DNA of 64,000 nt, from the NCBI GenBank assembly GCA_028673005.1, contig CM054118.1:64847401-64911400 (forward strand), given 5' to 3'. Made by a program: the position numbers and the translations under genes. Each line of letters starts with the position of its first letter. The first letter of the stretch is position 1. Source of the DNA: Tanypteryx hageni. Lineage: Eukaryota > Arthropoda > Insecta > Odonata > Petaluridae. The notes beneath the pieces were generated by a model, which worked only from the letters and a program-made list of their open reading frames with translations, made no database searches and was not told the DNA's origin. Positions 44,524 through 55,660 of this stretch are shown in pieces.

Positions 44524-45000
44524 AACAAACTCCTAAACCGTACTAATCTCAAAATAATTGAGGTAAACAGTTCAAATATATCAAGTTAACGGAAAAATGT
44601 TTCACCCCTGGGACTTGATAGCTCAAACAAATGTCTGATGGTTTATGCGCCCCACGAAAACATCGGACCAAAAAGACTATATTCAAACACACACACACAC
44701 GCACTCATAGTCATTAGCAAAATATATCAAGTTTACGGAAAATTTTTGTTTCACGCCAGGGACTAAAAATTTTCCGTAAACTTGATATATTTTGCTATTG
44801 AGTGTGTGTGTGTGTGTTTGTTTGTTTGAATTTAGTCTGTTTGATCCGTTGTTTTTGTGGGACGCATAAACCATCAGACATTTGTTTGAGATATCAAGTC
44901 CCAGGGGTGAAACATTTTTCCGTTAACTTGATATATTTGAACTGTTTACCTCAATTATTTTGAGATTAGTACGGTTTAGGAGTTTGTTTTAAAGAATTAT
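44524..45000. repeat. Long palindrome, second copy
   Basis: Symmetric around 44759, same architecture as 21300-21775, with AC and GT tracts of different length in the two arms. Confidence 0.85.
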
Positions 45001-45030
45001 TTTTTAAATCTCATTAACTGTAATTTTCAA

Positions 45031-45358
45031 CATTCCACTGCAATTAAGGAGGATGTTTTTCAATGTGTCATCGGCGGCGACTAATGGTTCGAAAATAACC
45101 TCTGCGGCGAGGTTGCCGTGATGAAATTCTGCTACTGTCAATTAAAGCATCGGGATATTATGTCGATATGAAAATGAGATTTATTCAAAGGTATTCGATA
45201 AACGAATTCGGATTAGAATGGAATTGAGGCTTACACTCCTTATTAAGCCTTACACATTTAAATTTCGTTTAATATCTTTGCTAAAAAGGCTAACATGATA
45301 CAAACCAAGTTTTTGGATGTATAACTCCAAAGAAAGTGTGATAATTTTTAGAAATTTT
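45031..45358. repeat. Direct repeat unit, second copy
   Basis: See 44144-44466; the two copies flank the palindrome in the same orientation. Confidence 0.85.
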
Positions 45359-45799
45359 TAGTCCCTGGCGTGAAACAAATATTTTCTGTAAACTTGATAT
45401 ATTTTGCTATTGAGTATGAGTGCGCGTGTGTCTTTGAATTTAGTCTGTTTGGTCCGATGTTTTCGTGGGGCGCATAAACCATCAGACATTTGTTTGAGTT
45501 ATCAAATCCCTGGGGTGAAGCAAATTTTTCCGTAAACTTTTTGTATTTTAACTGTTTACCTCTATTTTTTTAGATTCGTACGGTTTAGGAGTTTGTTTTA
45601 AAGAATTATTTTTTAAATTTCATTAACTGTAATTTTTCAATTTTTCGCCGTCGTCTTGTTTCTCTTACATATCATATGATTTGTTCAGTACATTTTTATC
45701 GAAGGAGTAGCCGATTTCAAGAAAATAAAACGGGCAAGTCGTAATTCATTTTTAACTTAGAAAAGATTTCCATATGCAAATTATACGTATTATAAGTAT

Positions 45800-46935
45800 T
45801 GTATTCATAAAAAAAATCGAATTCGGGATTTCAACGGAAATACGTGTTTTAAGGTCCCCTAAACACGTTTTTACTAATATCTCGATGATATCTATGACCG
45901 GAACTTTGTGGGTACTCTAATTCAAAAACTATTAATCAGGTCAACGCGAAATTTTATATTTTACATTTTTGTTAAAGGACCAAGATCCGATTAATTTTTG
46001 GTAAAAATCGGTCAACCGGAAGTGGGGGTTTACTCTTGTTACATCAGTTTTTTTGAAATATTTGCTTTAATTTTTGATTAATGTAAAAAAGTATTGAAAT
46101 AAAAGTTGTAGGAAATTTAATCTTCTACATCCATTGTTTGAAACATTTTCACATATAATGCATTATTTAAGTGATATCTTAAAAACTAAATGTTTTAGCT
46201 GCCACCACTACACCACGTACTGGCGACTATTGTAAACACCTGACGCTTAGTTACGTCATAGTAACGCTCCTTTTTATTTTCTTAATTATCGGAGCTTCTT
46301 GGCTATATCCAGCATCAGTTCTTCAGTTCTTTGTTAAGTCTTTGAATTTTTTTCGCAGTTCCTTAAAATATTTATTATCATTTAACCTATTTGGAATTTT
46401 TAGAAATATTACAGGTAGGGAGAAAGTCATGTGGTAGCCACATCAGATTTTATATTTATTGTCAACAAAACAATCTTTGTGGCAACCGAAGTAAAAAATC
46501 TGATGTGGCCACCACATGACTTTCTCCATACCTGTAATACATAATTACACCACCAATTGTTAACAATAGTCGTCGGATTTTTTTCATAAAAACAATACTT
46601 TTCCCTATACTACATATGGAGAAATAAAAAAACTGAAAAATGACAAGAGTAAACATTCACTTCCGGTTGACCGATTTTTACCAAAAATTAATGTTCTTTT
46701 CCCTATAACAAAAATGTCAAATATAAAATTTCGCGTTGATCTGATTATTAGTTTTTGAGTTAGAACACTCACAAAATTCCGGCCACAGACGCGCGGCGCA
46801 CGCACACACATACACATCATCGAGAAAATAGTCAAAACGTGTTCAGGTGACCTTAAAATAGGTATTTCCGTTGAAATCTCGAATTCGTTTTTTTTCATGA
46901 ATACAATACTTGGTCTATACTTCGTATATGGAGAA
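45800..46935. mobile_element. 1.1-kb element with long inverted ends
   Basis: The left part (GTATTGTATTCAT, AATCGAATTCGGGATTTCAA, CGGAAATACGTGTTTTAAGG) recurs inverted on the right (46835-46913). The centre is a hairpin GAGAAAGTCATGTGG / CCACATGACTTTCTC at 46410-46536. There is no ORF. A diverged fragment lies at 4108-4697. Class unknown. Confidence 0.7.
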
Positions 46936-48139
46936 GGTTATATGCCTTAAATACCTAATTAGTTTAATTTTCTAACATTTGGTAAATGAAGGGAAATGGA
47001 TTGTCTACGACGAAGAAATGAACGTAGATACGTCAATTTTCTTTACGTATACACAGCGTTTGTAAGCGAAAAGAAATGGGTAATGTACGACGAAAGAATG
47101 AACAAAGTTTATATTACTACTATTCAAGTGAGGTAAGCTTTAAATAATTGTCTATTGTTTTATTAATTACCACCGATTAGGAAATAAATCGATGGGATTA
47201 CATGAAGAATCTCCTCCCCCCCCCTGCTTAACTCAAAAAGATTTAAAATTGTGACGGATAATTGGAGCCATTGTTTTACTATTTTTTAAAATTTACCTAA
47301 AATCAAACGCACATATGCGCCATCATATTACATGTCGGAGCAATACTGTTTGAGTTAGATTAGAATGTGAATGTAACCTTAAAATTCACGTCCTCCATTG
47401 TGGCGTTTTCAATGGAAGCGCCTTTTACGACGCGCAAAAAGCGAGGCGGATGTTATCTGCAGCCAATCACAAATGGATCGCAATCAAAGATCTTATGGGA
47501 AATTCCCATGGTTACATGCGGTGAGGATGAAAGTAGTCAACGAGCGCTGATTGGCTGGAAGAGGTGTCACGTGAAAAGAGTTGAAATTAGTTTTACGAAT
47601 AAGCTTGGACCCGTGAAACGCCAAATAAAGGAATGAGAGGGTTTGAAAAAATAAAAGCGCATTCTAGTTGCAATACATTTCTATTTCTTCTGCCACTGTA
47701 CTGTTTGTGGTTGTTATATGCTATAGGTTTGTAGGTTCTACTGTTCTCCGTTTCTATGCCTTCCTAGCATGTATTTCTTGTTGCGCCATGTCCTTTGACC
47801 CGGTATTTTGTCCATTCACGTGTTTGTAGATGTTTTCCCGCATATCTCACTATAAAAACTCCCTTTATGTGACTAAAAACCTCCGTCGGATTACTTTTTA
47901 CAGAATCATTGAGAATTATCATTTAGTATGTTATTAACTAAATAATAATTAAATTTGTTTTATAATTTAGGTGCAATTTCACGGCTGGAGAATGCATAAA
48001 ATATTGCCAAAATAAACTATGGTAAGTAAGTAAAGTAAACATATAACTGTAACAAATACTATAACATTAAAATAAATAACTGTAATAAATACGAGACAAT
48101 AATATTAACAGCAATTGAAATTATCGTAAGAAAACAGCG
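46936..48139. other. Intergenic sequence; CCAAT/E-box cluster at 47455-47575
   Basis: 47455-47575 contains AGCCAATCACA, then TGATTGGCTGG in inverted orientation, and TCACGTGA. This could be a promoter-like cluster but no gene follows. An 89-codon ORF (47367-47636) over it has no motif. Confidence 0.3.
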
Positions 48140-48650
48140 TCAGAAATTTGGGAAATGTAGGATTACGTTACTACGTAGTTGATTACAGAATGAAGTGGGT
48201 GAGAAAGTGTCAATATTCGGACGTGAAGCCAGTAAGGAATTATATGCAAACGGGAGGCGGTAAGAGAGAGAGAGAGAGCGTTGGGAGACGGAAAGTCGAA
48301 ATTTCGGTAAATGAAAAGGATTTTGAAGGCAAGTGGAGCGAGATGGAACACGGAGTGAAAAATAGGATGAAAGTACAGGGGTGCGATAGAAACCATTGAT
48401 GAGAGAATGAAGGTAATAAAGATCTGTAATAAGACGATTTTGAGAAAGGGAGGGGATGCTTAAAGAGGGTGCTCTACCCTTCATGCGACGTCGAACTATG
48501 GCGTAGAAGAACTTTAGTATAGAGTCAAGCCGTTTTATGTTTGGAGAAACAGCAGTGGAACAAATAGGAGAGCAGTAATTTAGTATGGGATCAACACAGC
48601 CATTAAAGAAATATAAAATTATAAAGTATAAAATGATAAGCGTTTGGAAT
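48140..48650 (-). pseudogene. LINE fragment, family 3 (C-terminal region after reverse transcriptase)
   Basis: The minus-strand ORF has the pattern seen downstream of non-LTR polymerases: a NGCVDPILNYCSPIC..IKRLDSILKFF region, RLITDLYYLHSLINGF, a VPSRSTCLQNPF-type R.R..F..P block and LPFAYNSLLA..IDTFSPTSF at the end. It resembles Jockey/I-type C-termini. 186 codons stay open although the polymerase is missing. Remote similarity only. Confidence 0.6.
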
Positions 48651-49867
48651 GTAAGAATCTCGCTTAATGAGGAACACAACAGGGACGTAATTAAACGCAA
48701 AATATTTTCTCATTTAGTGGTTACCTTTCCTCTCGTAATTTCTATGGGAGATCTGTTTCACGCGTAATAAAGATAATAGAGCATTCACTGTTTGGAAAAC
48801 TCACCTGCAAAGAGTTCATTCGCATAGGACCGACAAGTATGCGAAAGTCGTACGCAAGCGCATATCCTAAGTATAATGCTCGTTTCTACTGCCAACCGAA
48901 TATATGAAAGACAGCGAATTACGATCACAGTTCACATACATCCTATTTCCATTATTATGTCTTCTGATATGTTTCTTTGTCGAAAAAATAAATCGGATTT
49001 AGATAATTGGTTCCTAATTAGACTAAAACTCTCTCCGCTAAAACGATACCAAAAAAATGGTATTTAAATATTGAATGGCTCTGTTTTATTGGGAAAGGAA
49101 AATTATTTATCATTTTCTTTCAACAAATGGTATCGAATCAAGTAAAACTACACTCATCCCAGATATATATCTCACATGTTTTAGGGGATTCCATAGATAA
49201 AAGTGTTTTAATTATGCACTGACGGAGCGGGTTACCGTGACTGCTTTCCTCCTCAGATGGGAAAGAGTCAAGTCCACTGGAAACACTTGTTAATAAGATG
49301 CGTTCTGTGTTTATTGTGGGCGATTGAATAGTGGAATCTGGGGCACCCATAGAGAAATTAGGATGTAAACATAAAGCCGAAATGAGGAAATAAGCGAAAA
49401 TCAAACTCATGGGCAGCGAAGGAAGACTGTATTTTCCCTGTAAAAACAGGCGTTTGTTTAGAATGAAAAAATAAGAAATGCTCAAAGATATATCGGAGAT
49501 ATAGTTTATTCATGTTGATGGTTAACTCAGGTTTTAGTAACAATTTAGTGTAAACACGAGATTAAAACCGAAATAATCGTTTCTCTCCCATGATCAACAC
49601 AAAACATGTTCCATACCTAATTGAATATCAATGGAAATGTTATTTTTTGGAAACAGTCAAGTCCCGATTACTTAAGACGGGTAGACACGAGTCATCTACA
49701 GAATGAAATTCAAAGGTAAAATTCGATAACAAACGTTTTAAATTCTGCATTTAAAAATGTTACAATCCGTTTTCCATTGAAATAGGACGCCTACGGAGAA
49801 AAATGAGTCATCATATAAGGCGTTCATTTCATGCACTATGATTTGCATGAATATCGGAGAGGTCACA
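48651..49867. other. Intergenic sequence, nothing recognised
   Basis: AT-rich. A short AGGACGCC..AAGGCGTTC hairpin-like remnant is at 49785-49830. Confidence 0.35.
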
Positions 49868-50085
49868 GACTATAAGAAAGAGGATGGCGAACTGGATTGG
49901 ACAATATCTTAGGAGAGAGAACTTGATCAAAGACGTGTTAGAAGGAAAAAGAGAAAGAGGGAGGAAAAGGTGTCGTCTGATAGACGACTTAAAAGGGTAA
50001 GAGAGCTATCGAGACACAAAGAAGACCGCGGAAAATAAGAGTACGCGGAGAGCCAGGTTTAACCAAGAATAATCAGACTATCTAC
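49868..50085 (+). pseudogene. LINE family 2 fragment, copy 2
   Basis: The plus strand encodes NWIGQYLRRENLIKDVLEGK, RGRKRCRLIDDLKG and RARFNQE, matching 37893-38355 in reverse orientation, with an in-frame stop after DLKG. Confidence 0.8.
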
Positions 50086-52366
50086 GACGATGGGGGGAGG
50101 TTTCCGTTCGTCCGTCCGCATCTATCGTCACGTATCTATCTTCACATATTTTTGTGAGATTTGGTATGGGAGATCTATAATTAAAGAGTTTCCGAGTGAA
50201 TTTCATTTTGGTGTAGGGATTATATAATATTAATTTTACATATGGACTTGTGCGCGTATCAGGCTAATGATCGTGTAACCGAAAAATGTTCCCGACAAAA
50301 TTTGCAGAACTAGATAAAAGAAATATTTTATGCAATAAAGCTACTGTCGTGATATTAATTTCTGGAGGGATACAAATATAACATCCCGGCCAACAGCTTC
50401 ATCAAAAATATGTTTCTTCGAGGTTTCAAGACCCCAAAAAACGCTGCGTGCTCCGAAATGAAATGCACATTTCCGCTCTTCGTAAATAAAGATTCATGTA
50501 AGCATTAAATAATCTTAAAAACATATAATTGAGTAAATCGTAATTCGAATCAGAGGACCGTGTACAAGTTTATAACATGGAAATAAATACCAAAGAGCTA
50601 TAAATTTTGCACATAAAAAGGCAGCTCCGAAAAGATGATATCACCGAGAATTTAAAACATTTCCGAACCATCTGTCCCTCAGTTAATCCATATCTTTGTC
50701 ACTTCGCATGCGGTTAATCGGAGTTTAACACTACATGTGTACTTGCATATTTATAGAAACTGTTGATAAAGACTCGCCAGCATAAGAAAAATAACATTTT
50801 TTACACCAACGCAGTTTGCTTTCGAAAACACTAAAATAGCACGCGATACACGATAGGTTGAGAAACACAAATCAAACTCCCTGTCTAATTCAATCCTTTG
50901 GTAACATTTGGAATATTGACGCTATTACAAATTTTCTGTGAATTTTCATCTAAAAATCAGTGGGCAAATCTTTGATACTTGGTCAAAAATGTTTACTTCC
51001 TCGTAAACGCTTTTCCCGTTAAATTTGTATTAAATTTTAAGTCTACTGTTGAAACTTGATTTTTTTCAAATTTAGATCGTTAGAGGGCCTCCAGGTCTCC
51101 GCTCTCTAGAAAAGAATTAATCTCGGTATGTTTCGAGGGGAATGACACCATGCCATTCCCACGCTAGTCCCGCGGCAGGAAACCAAAGTTATTCCGAAAA
51201 TCTTCCTCAGTCTCGTTAGTTGCCAAGTTCTTGCAGCCGCAATAAAATTCCTATAGTAAAATTCCTATAATAAAAGATTTCTTGGGGGTATTATTGATAT
51301 GGCATACTCTTGTGAATCTCAACGTCATTATTTCGAGTACTTTTTCATTAACTGGTTTTATTTCATAATAGGGCCAGTAAAAATCTTACTCTCTTATAAG
51401 ATAAAGCCAAAATAATAGACTCATAGATGTGTCGTCTATTAGGTTACACGTATCTTTTTGAAGGTCATTTTCCAGAAAATAAACTGATCTCTTATATGTT
51501 TATTTCGATCATTACGATTTATCATCGTACACAAATCCTAAAATAAGAAATTTCAAAGGAAACGATTCAAAAGCGCCTCCCCCCCCCCCCCCCGATCATT
51601 TATAAATGCATATTTCTTCTAGATAGTATTCTCATTCTTTTTAAATTTCCTGTAAAATCTCGTGCAAAATCCGGAATTTTAGTTTTGCCTACTTTGAATC
51701 GTCACGTGAGGAACGAGCCCATCGCCTGATCGGTGATCGTATTGAAGTCGCAATTATTGCGTTATCAAAGTGCTGCGGTTCTAAAAACGATTATGACCGT
51801 GACTTATCGAAATAGAAATAGGAGTAATGAGGGAAAAAATCTAAATAAATATTAAAATGAAAATAAATAACAATTCAATCAGTCCTTTTTATGAAGATAG
51901 ATTTTAAGACCTAATGCTTATCTCCTTCTAGCAAGGATCAAAATTAGTCACTTTTAATATGCACATGAACCATGTACACATATGTTGTAATATTAATTAT
52001 CAATAATTTGACACAAACGTTAAGCTCTTTAGCTAATATATTTATAGACGAAGCTCAGTTTTATTTTGAAAAAGGTCATTGGACAAAGGAATCCAGAAGA
52101 CAGAGAGAGGAATTAGTCGAAAGATGTTATAAACTGCATTGGAACATATTTTTTCCGCAGCTGCAATTGAAACCAATTTACTCACTTAGCTCTCTCCAAA
52201 TTCTGCGAATGGAACTGTAACACATTGCCTTTACTAATGTCAATTATTTACGGATGTTCGGAGAGTGAATGTTTTCTTGTGGCTAGCGGCGAGTGCGACT
52301 CCTTCCCCCTATCTCTTTATCTATCTCTCTTTCCTCCTTTTCTTAACTCCACTCTCTCTCTATCAC

Positions 52367-52370
<4 letters not shown>
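50086..52370. other. Intergenic sequence; 15-C homopolymer at 51579-51593
   Basis: AT-rich. A CCGTTCGTCCGTCCGCATC block at 50105 resembles the GTCCGTCCG repeats elsewhere. No gene supported. Confidence 0.35.

Positions 52371-52371
<1 letters not shown>

Positions 52372-52409
<38 letters not shown>
52372..52409. repeat. (CT)n microsatellite
   Basis: A pure CT run of about 38 bp in a pyrimidine-rich stretch. Confidence 0.95.
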
Positions 52410-52412
<3 letters not shown>

Positions 52413-52867
52413 TTTCAGCCATAAATGTATTTGTCATCTATGTCGTAAAAGAGAATAACTCTGATACGACTTCAACTCTTGAGCAATAAGCAGATAAGCA
52501 TGCTCTATATCTCCAGATACGTCACGTTCGAACGTATCGTACAATGCCTACATAACTCTTACGCCGATCAAAGATCAGCGATCTCTTAGTCGTAATTAAG
52601 TTATTATATTATTATTATTTTCCAACATCAATAAATTATTTTTAATGTGGGATCAGAATTCTCAAAAAAAATTACTAAACATCTGTTAATTTAGGAAAGA
52701 AATGAATTTGGCCTAAATGCAATTCTACCATTGTGAACAAATTCAGAGGCACTAAATTAGTGGTGCCCAACCTACGGCCCGTGGGCCGGATGCGGCCCGC
52801 GAAACCATTATGAAAAAGCTATCCGAAAAATTTAACAAACAAATTCATATATTTCTATGAAAATTTT

Positions 52868-55316
52868 TATATCGTTATAGTAGGTGGTGACTTTAACTTA
52901 CACTCAATTGATTGGGAAAATCTATGTTTCGAATCTAGAGGTAAAGAACGCGAATCCTGTGAGGCATTAATCGAAACACTCTGCGAGCACTCTCTCCTTC
53001 AATTAGTCAGAAAGCCAACGCGATTGGGAAACATATTAGATTTATTAGCAACTAACGTCCCAGAAAGAATAAACAAAGTCACCATTGAAGATGGGATAAG
53101 TGATCATCAGGCCGTATATGCAGAGTGTAAGTTGAAAATCGATAGGCACCCCAAGCCTCAAAGAAAGTTTTATATATTTGCTAGGGCAAACTTTTCAAGC
53201 TTCAGGTCGCGCCTACGAGAAATACTACCTGGCTTCCGTGATATGACCGAACGATCAGGTGCTGAGTCGTCATGGAAACTATTCAAGGATATAATGCTAG
53301 AGAGTATCGATAAGTACATTCCAATTAAATCGAAGGTCGACAATAAAGAGCCACGTTGGTACAATAAGCAAGTTAGGAGTGCGCTTAGGCGTCAGAGAAT
53401 ATGCCACGCGAAAATAAAAAATATGCCGTCTACATCATCCGATGAATATAGAGCAACTAAAGTTAAGACGTATAAGGAATCCCGCGCTAAAGCGAGAACT
53501 ACTATGCGCGAGGCTTTTACTAACTTCCGGAATAAGGTATTAAATAATTATTTGAAGGAGGACCCTAAAGCGTTTTGGTCCTATGTGAGAGAGGTCCAAG
53601 GTAGAGGCCCTACAATACCTTCCCTGCGTAATGACTCGGGTGACGTTATTCATGATAGCGTAGAGAAAGCCAACCTGTTAAACGGTCATTTTGTAAAAGC
53701 ATTCACAGCCGTCAGCGACCATTGCGTACATGTTGCACCCGCAATAAGGGGGGGAGGGCTGATGGACGATATAGTATTTTCTGAGGTGGGAATAGCAAAG
53801 CAATTAAGTTCCATCAGACATAACAAAGCCACTGGCCCCGAAGAAATTCCTGCTCGCGTTTTAAAAGAATTAGCAGAAGAAATAGCACCTTTTCTTCTGA
53901 TTATCTTCGAGAAATCCATTTCTCGCGCAGAGGTCCCTAGCGACTGGAGGTTAGCGCACGTTACCCCAATTCATAAGGGCGGAGACAAGGAGAACCCAGA
54001 AAATTACAGGCCGATTTCTTTAACTTCGATATCGTGTAAGATTCTCGAACATATACTCGTTAGCAACATAATGCGATTTCTTGATAGTAATTTATTGTTA
54101 GATGATTGTCAACACGGCTTCAGGAAAGGCAGGTCATGTGATACTCAGCTCGGTCTTTTTGTTAATTGTTTACTGAGAAGCGGAGAAAAGAATACGCAGG
54201 TCGATGCCATCTTCTTAGATTTTAGGAAAGCCTTTGATAAGGTACCTCACAGGAAGTTAATAACGAAATTAGAAACCTTAGGCGTAAATTCTAAAATCGT
54301 TAGTTGGATCCGTGAGTTTTTAAATCATAGGAAGCAGATGGTTGTTATAGATGGGAAATCTTCGAACTTAGTGGAGGTTGTCTCTGGCGTTCCACAGGGT
54401 AGTGTAATTGGTCCGTTATTATTTCTAATTTATATAAACGATATCAGCTCAGTAGTCAGAAGTAAAATTAGGCTTTTCGCGGACGACACCGTCATCTATA
54501 GAGAAATAAGCAATCCGGAAGACCACCAGTATCTCCAAAATGACCTAGAAGCTATTTCTGCATGGTGTAAGGAATGGCAGTTAGAGATAAACCAAAAGAA
54601 AAGCTGCGTCATCAACTTCTGGAGAACCAAGAGTATCTCGTTGAATAATAATTATTCGTTGGACGGAGTAGATATTCCAGTTTCAGACTCGATTAAATAC
54701 CTCGGAGTCACGATCCATCGTGATCTCTCGTGGGACACCCACATTCGCCGATTGATAGGTGCCGCTAACAAAAAGCTGGCCTTTATAGGGAGAATAGTTC
54801 GAAATAGCTCCGAAAAAGTGAAAGAATTATGCTATTTATCCTTGGTTCGACCGCAGGTCGAATATGCTTCAGCTGTGTGGGATCCTTACGAAAAGGGACT
54901 CACTAACGAGATAGAAAGGGTTCAGCGCAGGGCAGCTAGATTTGTAAAGAGGAATTACGATAGTAAACAAAGCGTAACATCATTAATAGAAAATCTGAAA
55001 TGGACATCGTTAGAGGAACGTAGGCTGCAGGCTAGAATTAAACTGCTGGAAAAATTTATGTCGGAGGGACTAGCGAATGAGGTAGTAGGACTTATCAGAA
55101 GCCCGACGTATTTCGGAAGGCAGGACAGTGATGATAAGATTCGCGAGATTGATTGTAGAACGGAGCGATATAGAGGATCGTTTTTCCCTAGGACGATAAG
55201 AGACCATAATAGAAAAAGATGACGTAGGAAAACTATGGACCCTTGGTGCACTGCACCCCCTGCCATCCACCGAAAAGGTGACTTGCAGGGTATGATGTAG
55301 ATGTAGATGTAGATGT
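52868..55316 (+). mobile_element. LINE family 1, copy 2 (5'-truncated, long open ORF2)
   Basis: A CR1/Jockey-superfamily non-LTR retrotransposon beginning inside its endonuclease domain. A short 3' UTR (GGTGCACTGCACCCCCTGCC) ends in a (GTAGAT)n tail. It is inserted in a hAT MITE. The truncation at the 5' end is typical of incomplete reverse transcription. Confidence 0.92.
52871..55222 (+). CDS. LINE ORF2: endonuclease (partial) and reverse transcriptase
   Basis: An open frame of about 783 codons to TGA at 55220-55222, without an internal stop. The first part carries the end of an apurinic-type endonuclease (GGDFNLHS, PTRLGNILDLLA, SDHQAVYAEC). The reverse transcriptase follows: HVTPIHKGGDKENPENYRPIS, HGFRKGRSCDTQL, FLDFRKAFDKVPH, GVPQGSVIGPLLFLIYINDI and the catalytic FADDTVIY box. 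The C-terminal region (KYLGVTIHRDLSW, RPQVEYASAVWDPYEKGL, VQRRAARFV) is also found in the copies at 2350-3062 and 56353-56732. It copies element RNA at a nicked target. The N-terminal endonuclease part is missing, so this copy is dead despite the intact frame. There is no in-frame ATG near the start. Confidence 0.93.
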   Translation: MVIVGGDFNLHSIDWENLCFESRGKERESCEALIETLCEHSLLQLVRKPTRLGNILDLLATNVPERINKVTIEDGISDHQAVYAECKLKIDRHPKPQRKFYIFARANFSSFRSRLREILPGFRDMTERSGAESSWKLFKDIMLESIDKYIPIKSKVDNKEPRWYNKQVRSALRRQRICHAKIKNMPSTSSDEYRATKVKTYKESRAKARTTMREAFTNFRNKVLNNYLKEDPKAFWSYVREVQGRGPTIPSLRNDSGDVIHDSVEKANLLNGHFVKAFTAVSDHCVHVAPAIRGGGLMDDIVFSEVGIAKQLSSIRHNKATGPEEIPARVLKELAEEIAPFLLIIFEKSISRAEVPSDWRLAHVTPIHKGGDKENPENYRPISLTSISCKILEHILVSNIMRFLDSNLLLDDCQHGFRKGRSCDTQLGLFVNCLLRSGEKNTQVDAIFLDFRKAFDKVPHRKLITKLETLGVNSKIVSWIREFLNHRKQMVVIDGKSSNLVEVVSGVPQGSVIGPLLFLIYINDISSVVRSKIRLFADDTVIYREISNPEDHQYLQNDLEAISAWCKEWQLEINQKKSCVINFWRTKSISLNNNYSLDGVDIPVSDSIKYLGVTIHRDLSWDTHIRRLIGAANKKLAFIGRIVRNSSEKVKELCYLSLVRPQVEYASAVWDPYEKGLTNEIERVQRRAARFVKRNYDSKQSVTSLIENLKWTSLEERRLQARIKLLEKFMSEGLANEVVGLIRSPTYFGRQDSDDKIREIDCRTERYRGSFFPRTIRDHNRKR

Positions 55317-55570
55317 ATAATAAAACTTTTAATTTTGAAATTTTAACCATAAAAAAACCTTATTTAGAATTCATTTTCATATATATGGCACCTCAAAGTA
55401 TGTAGGTGACTTCCAATTCAAACTCTAATCCGGCCTGCCGGAGAATTAGGAACTTCCAATGCGACCCGCCGAAGAATTCACAACCACCGATGTGGCCCTC
55501 CGTCTAAAAAGGTTGGGCAACACTGCACTAGATCAACAAATACCGGAGTAAATCCAACACGTGTACGATA

Positions 55571-55660
55571 TTCATCATCATCTTAGTTAATCTGTTCGTA
55601 GACAGGTCCGTGATTATTCATGGTTAAACCTCGTTCTCAATATACTCCTATTTTATAAAC
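55571..55660 (-). mobile_element. LINE family 2 tail fragment, copy 3
   Basis: TCATCATC, TGTTCGTAGACAGGTCCGTG and GATTATTCATGGTTAAACCT match the 3' end of 37893-38355. Only the last about 90 bp are present. Confidence 0.75.

Larger units (their letters stand above)
41757..45745 (+). repeat. Composite repeat, long copy containing a transposase relic
   Basis: Order: end hairpin AGGCGTTC..AACGCCT (41757-41795); GTCCGTCCGCATG block; CGAAGTAGTAGCCGATTTC block (42050-42075); direct-repeat block GGTCTGATGTTTCATATGGC (42114); hAT-type transposase relic; the same block again (43578); the first GGCGGCGACTGATG unit (44144-44466); long palindrome (44524-45000); a second copy of the unit (45031-45358); half palindrome; and a second GAAGGAGTAGCCGATTTC block (45706). 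A deletion derivative in reverse orientation is at 20933-23535. Confidence 0.75.
52758..55525. mobile_element. hAT MITE split by a nested LINE
   Basis: Left piece 52758-52867 starts TAGTGGTGCCCAACCTACGG; right piece from about 55317 ends GGTTGGGCAACACTG. Flanking 8-mers CACTAAAT (52750-52757) and CACTAGAT (55526-55533) match at 7 of 8. The left piece shares AAAAAGCTATCCGAAAAATT with the element at 28042-28304. The insert is the LINE at 52868-55316. Confidence 0.88.

Noticed and set aside
44144..45358. CRISPR-like or satellite array
   Set aside because: Only two direct copies of the unit, separated by a palindrome, in a eukaryotic intergenic region; no regular spacers.
20933..45745. A single large inverted duplication spanning 21-24 kb and 40-46 kb
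   Set aside because: The mirrored order of two repeat pairs suggested it, but spacer lengths differ (about 0.5 versus 1.1 kb) and the sequence between the pairs does not match, so independent insertions are more likely.
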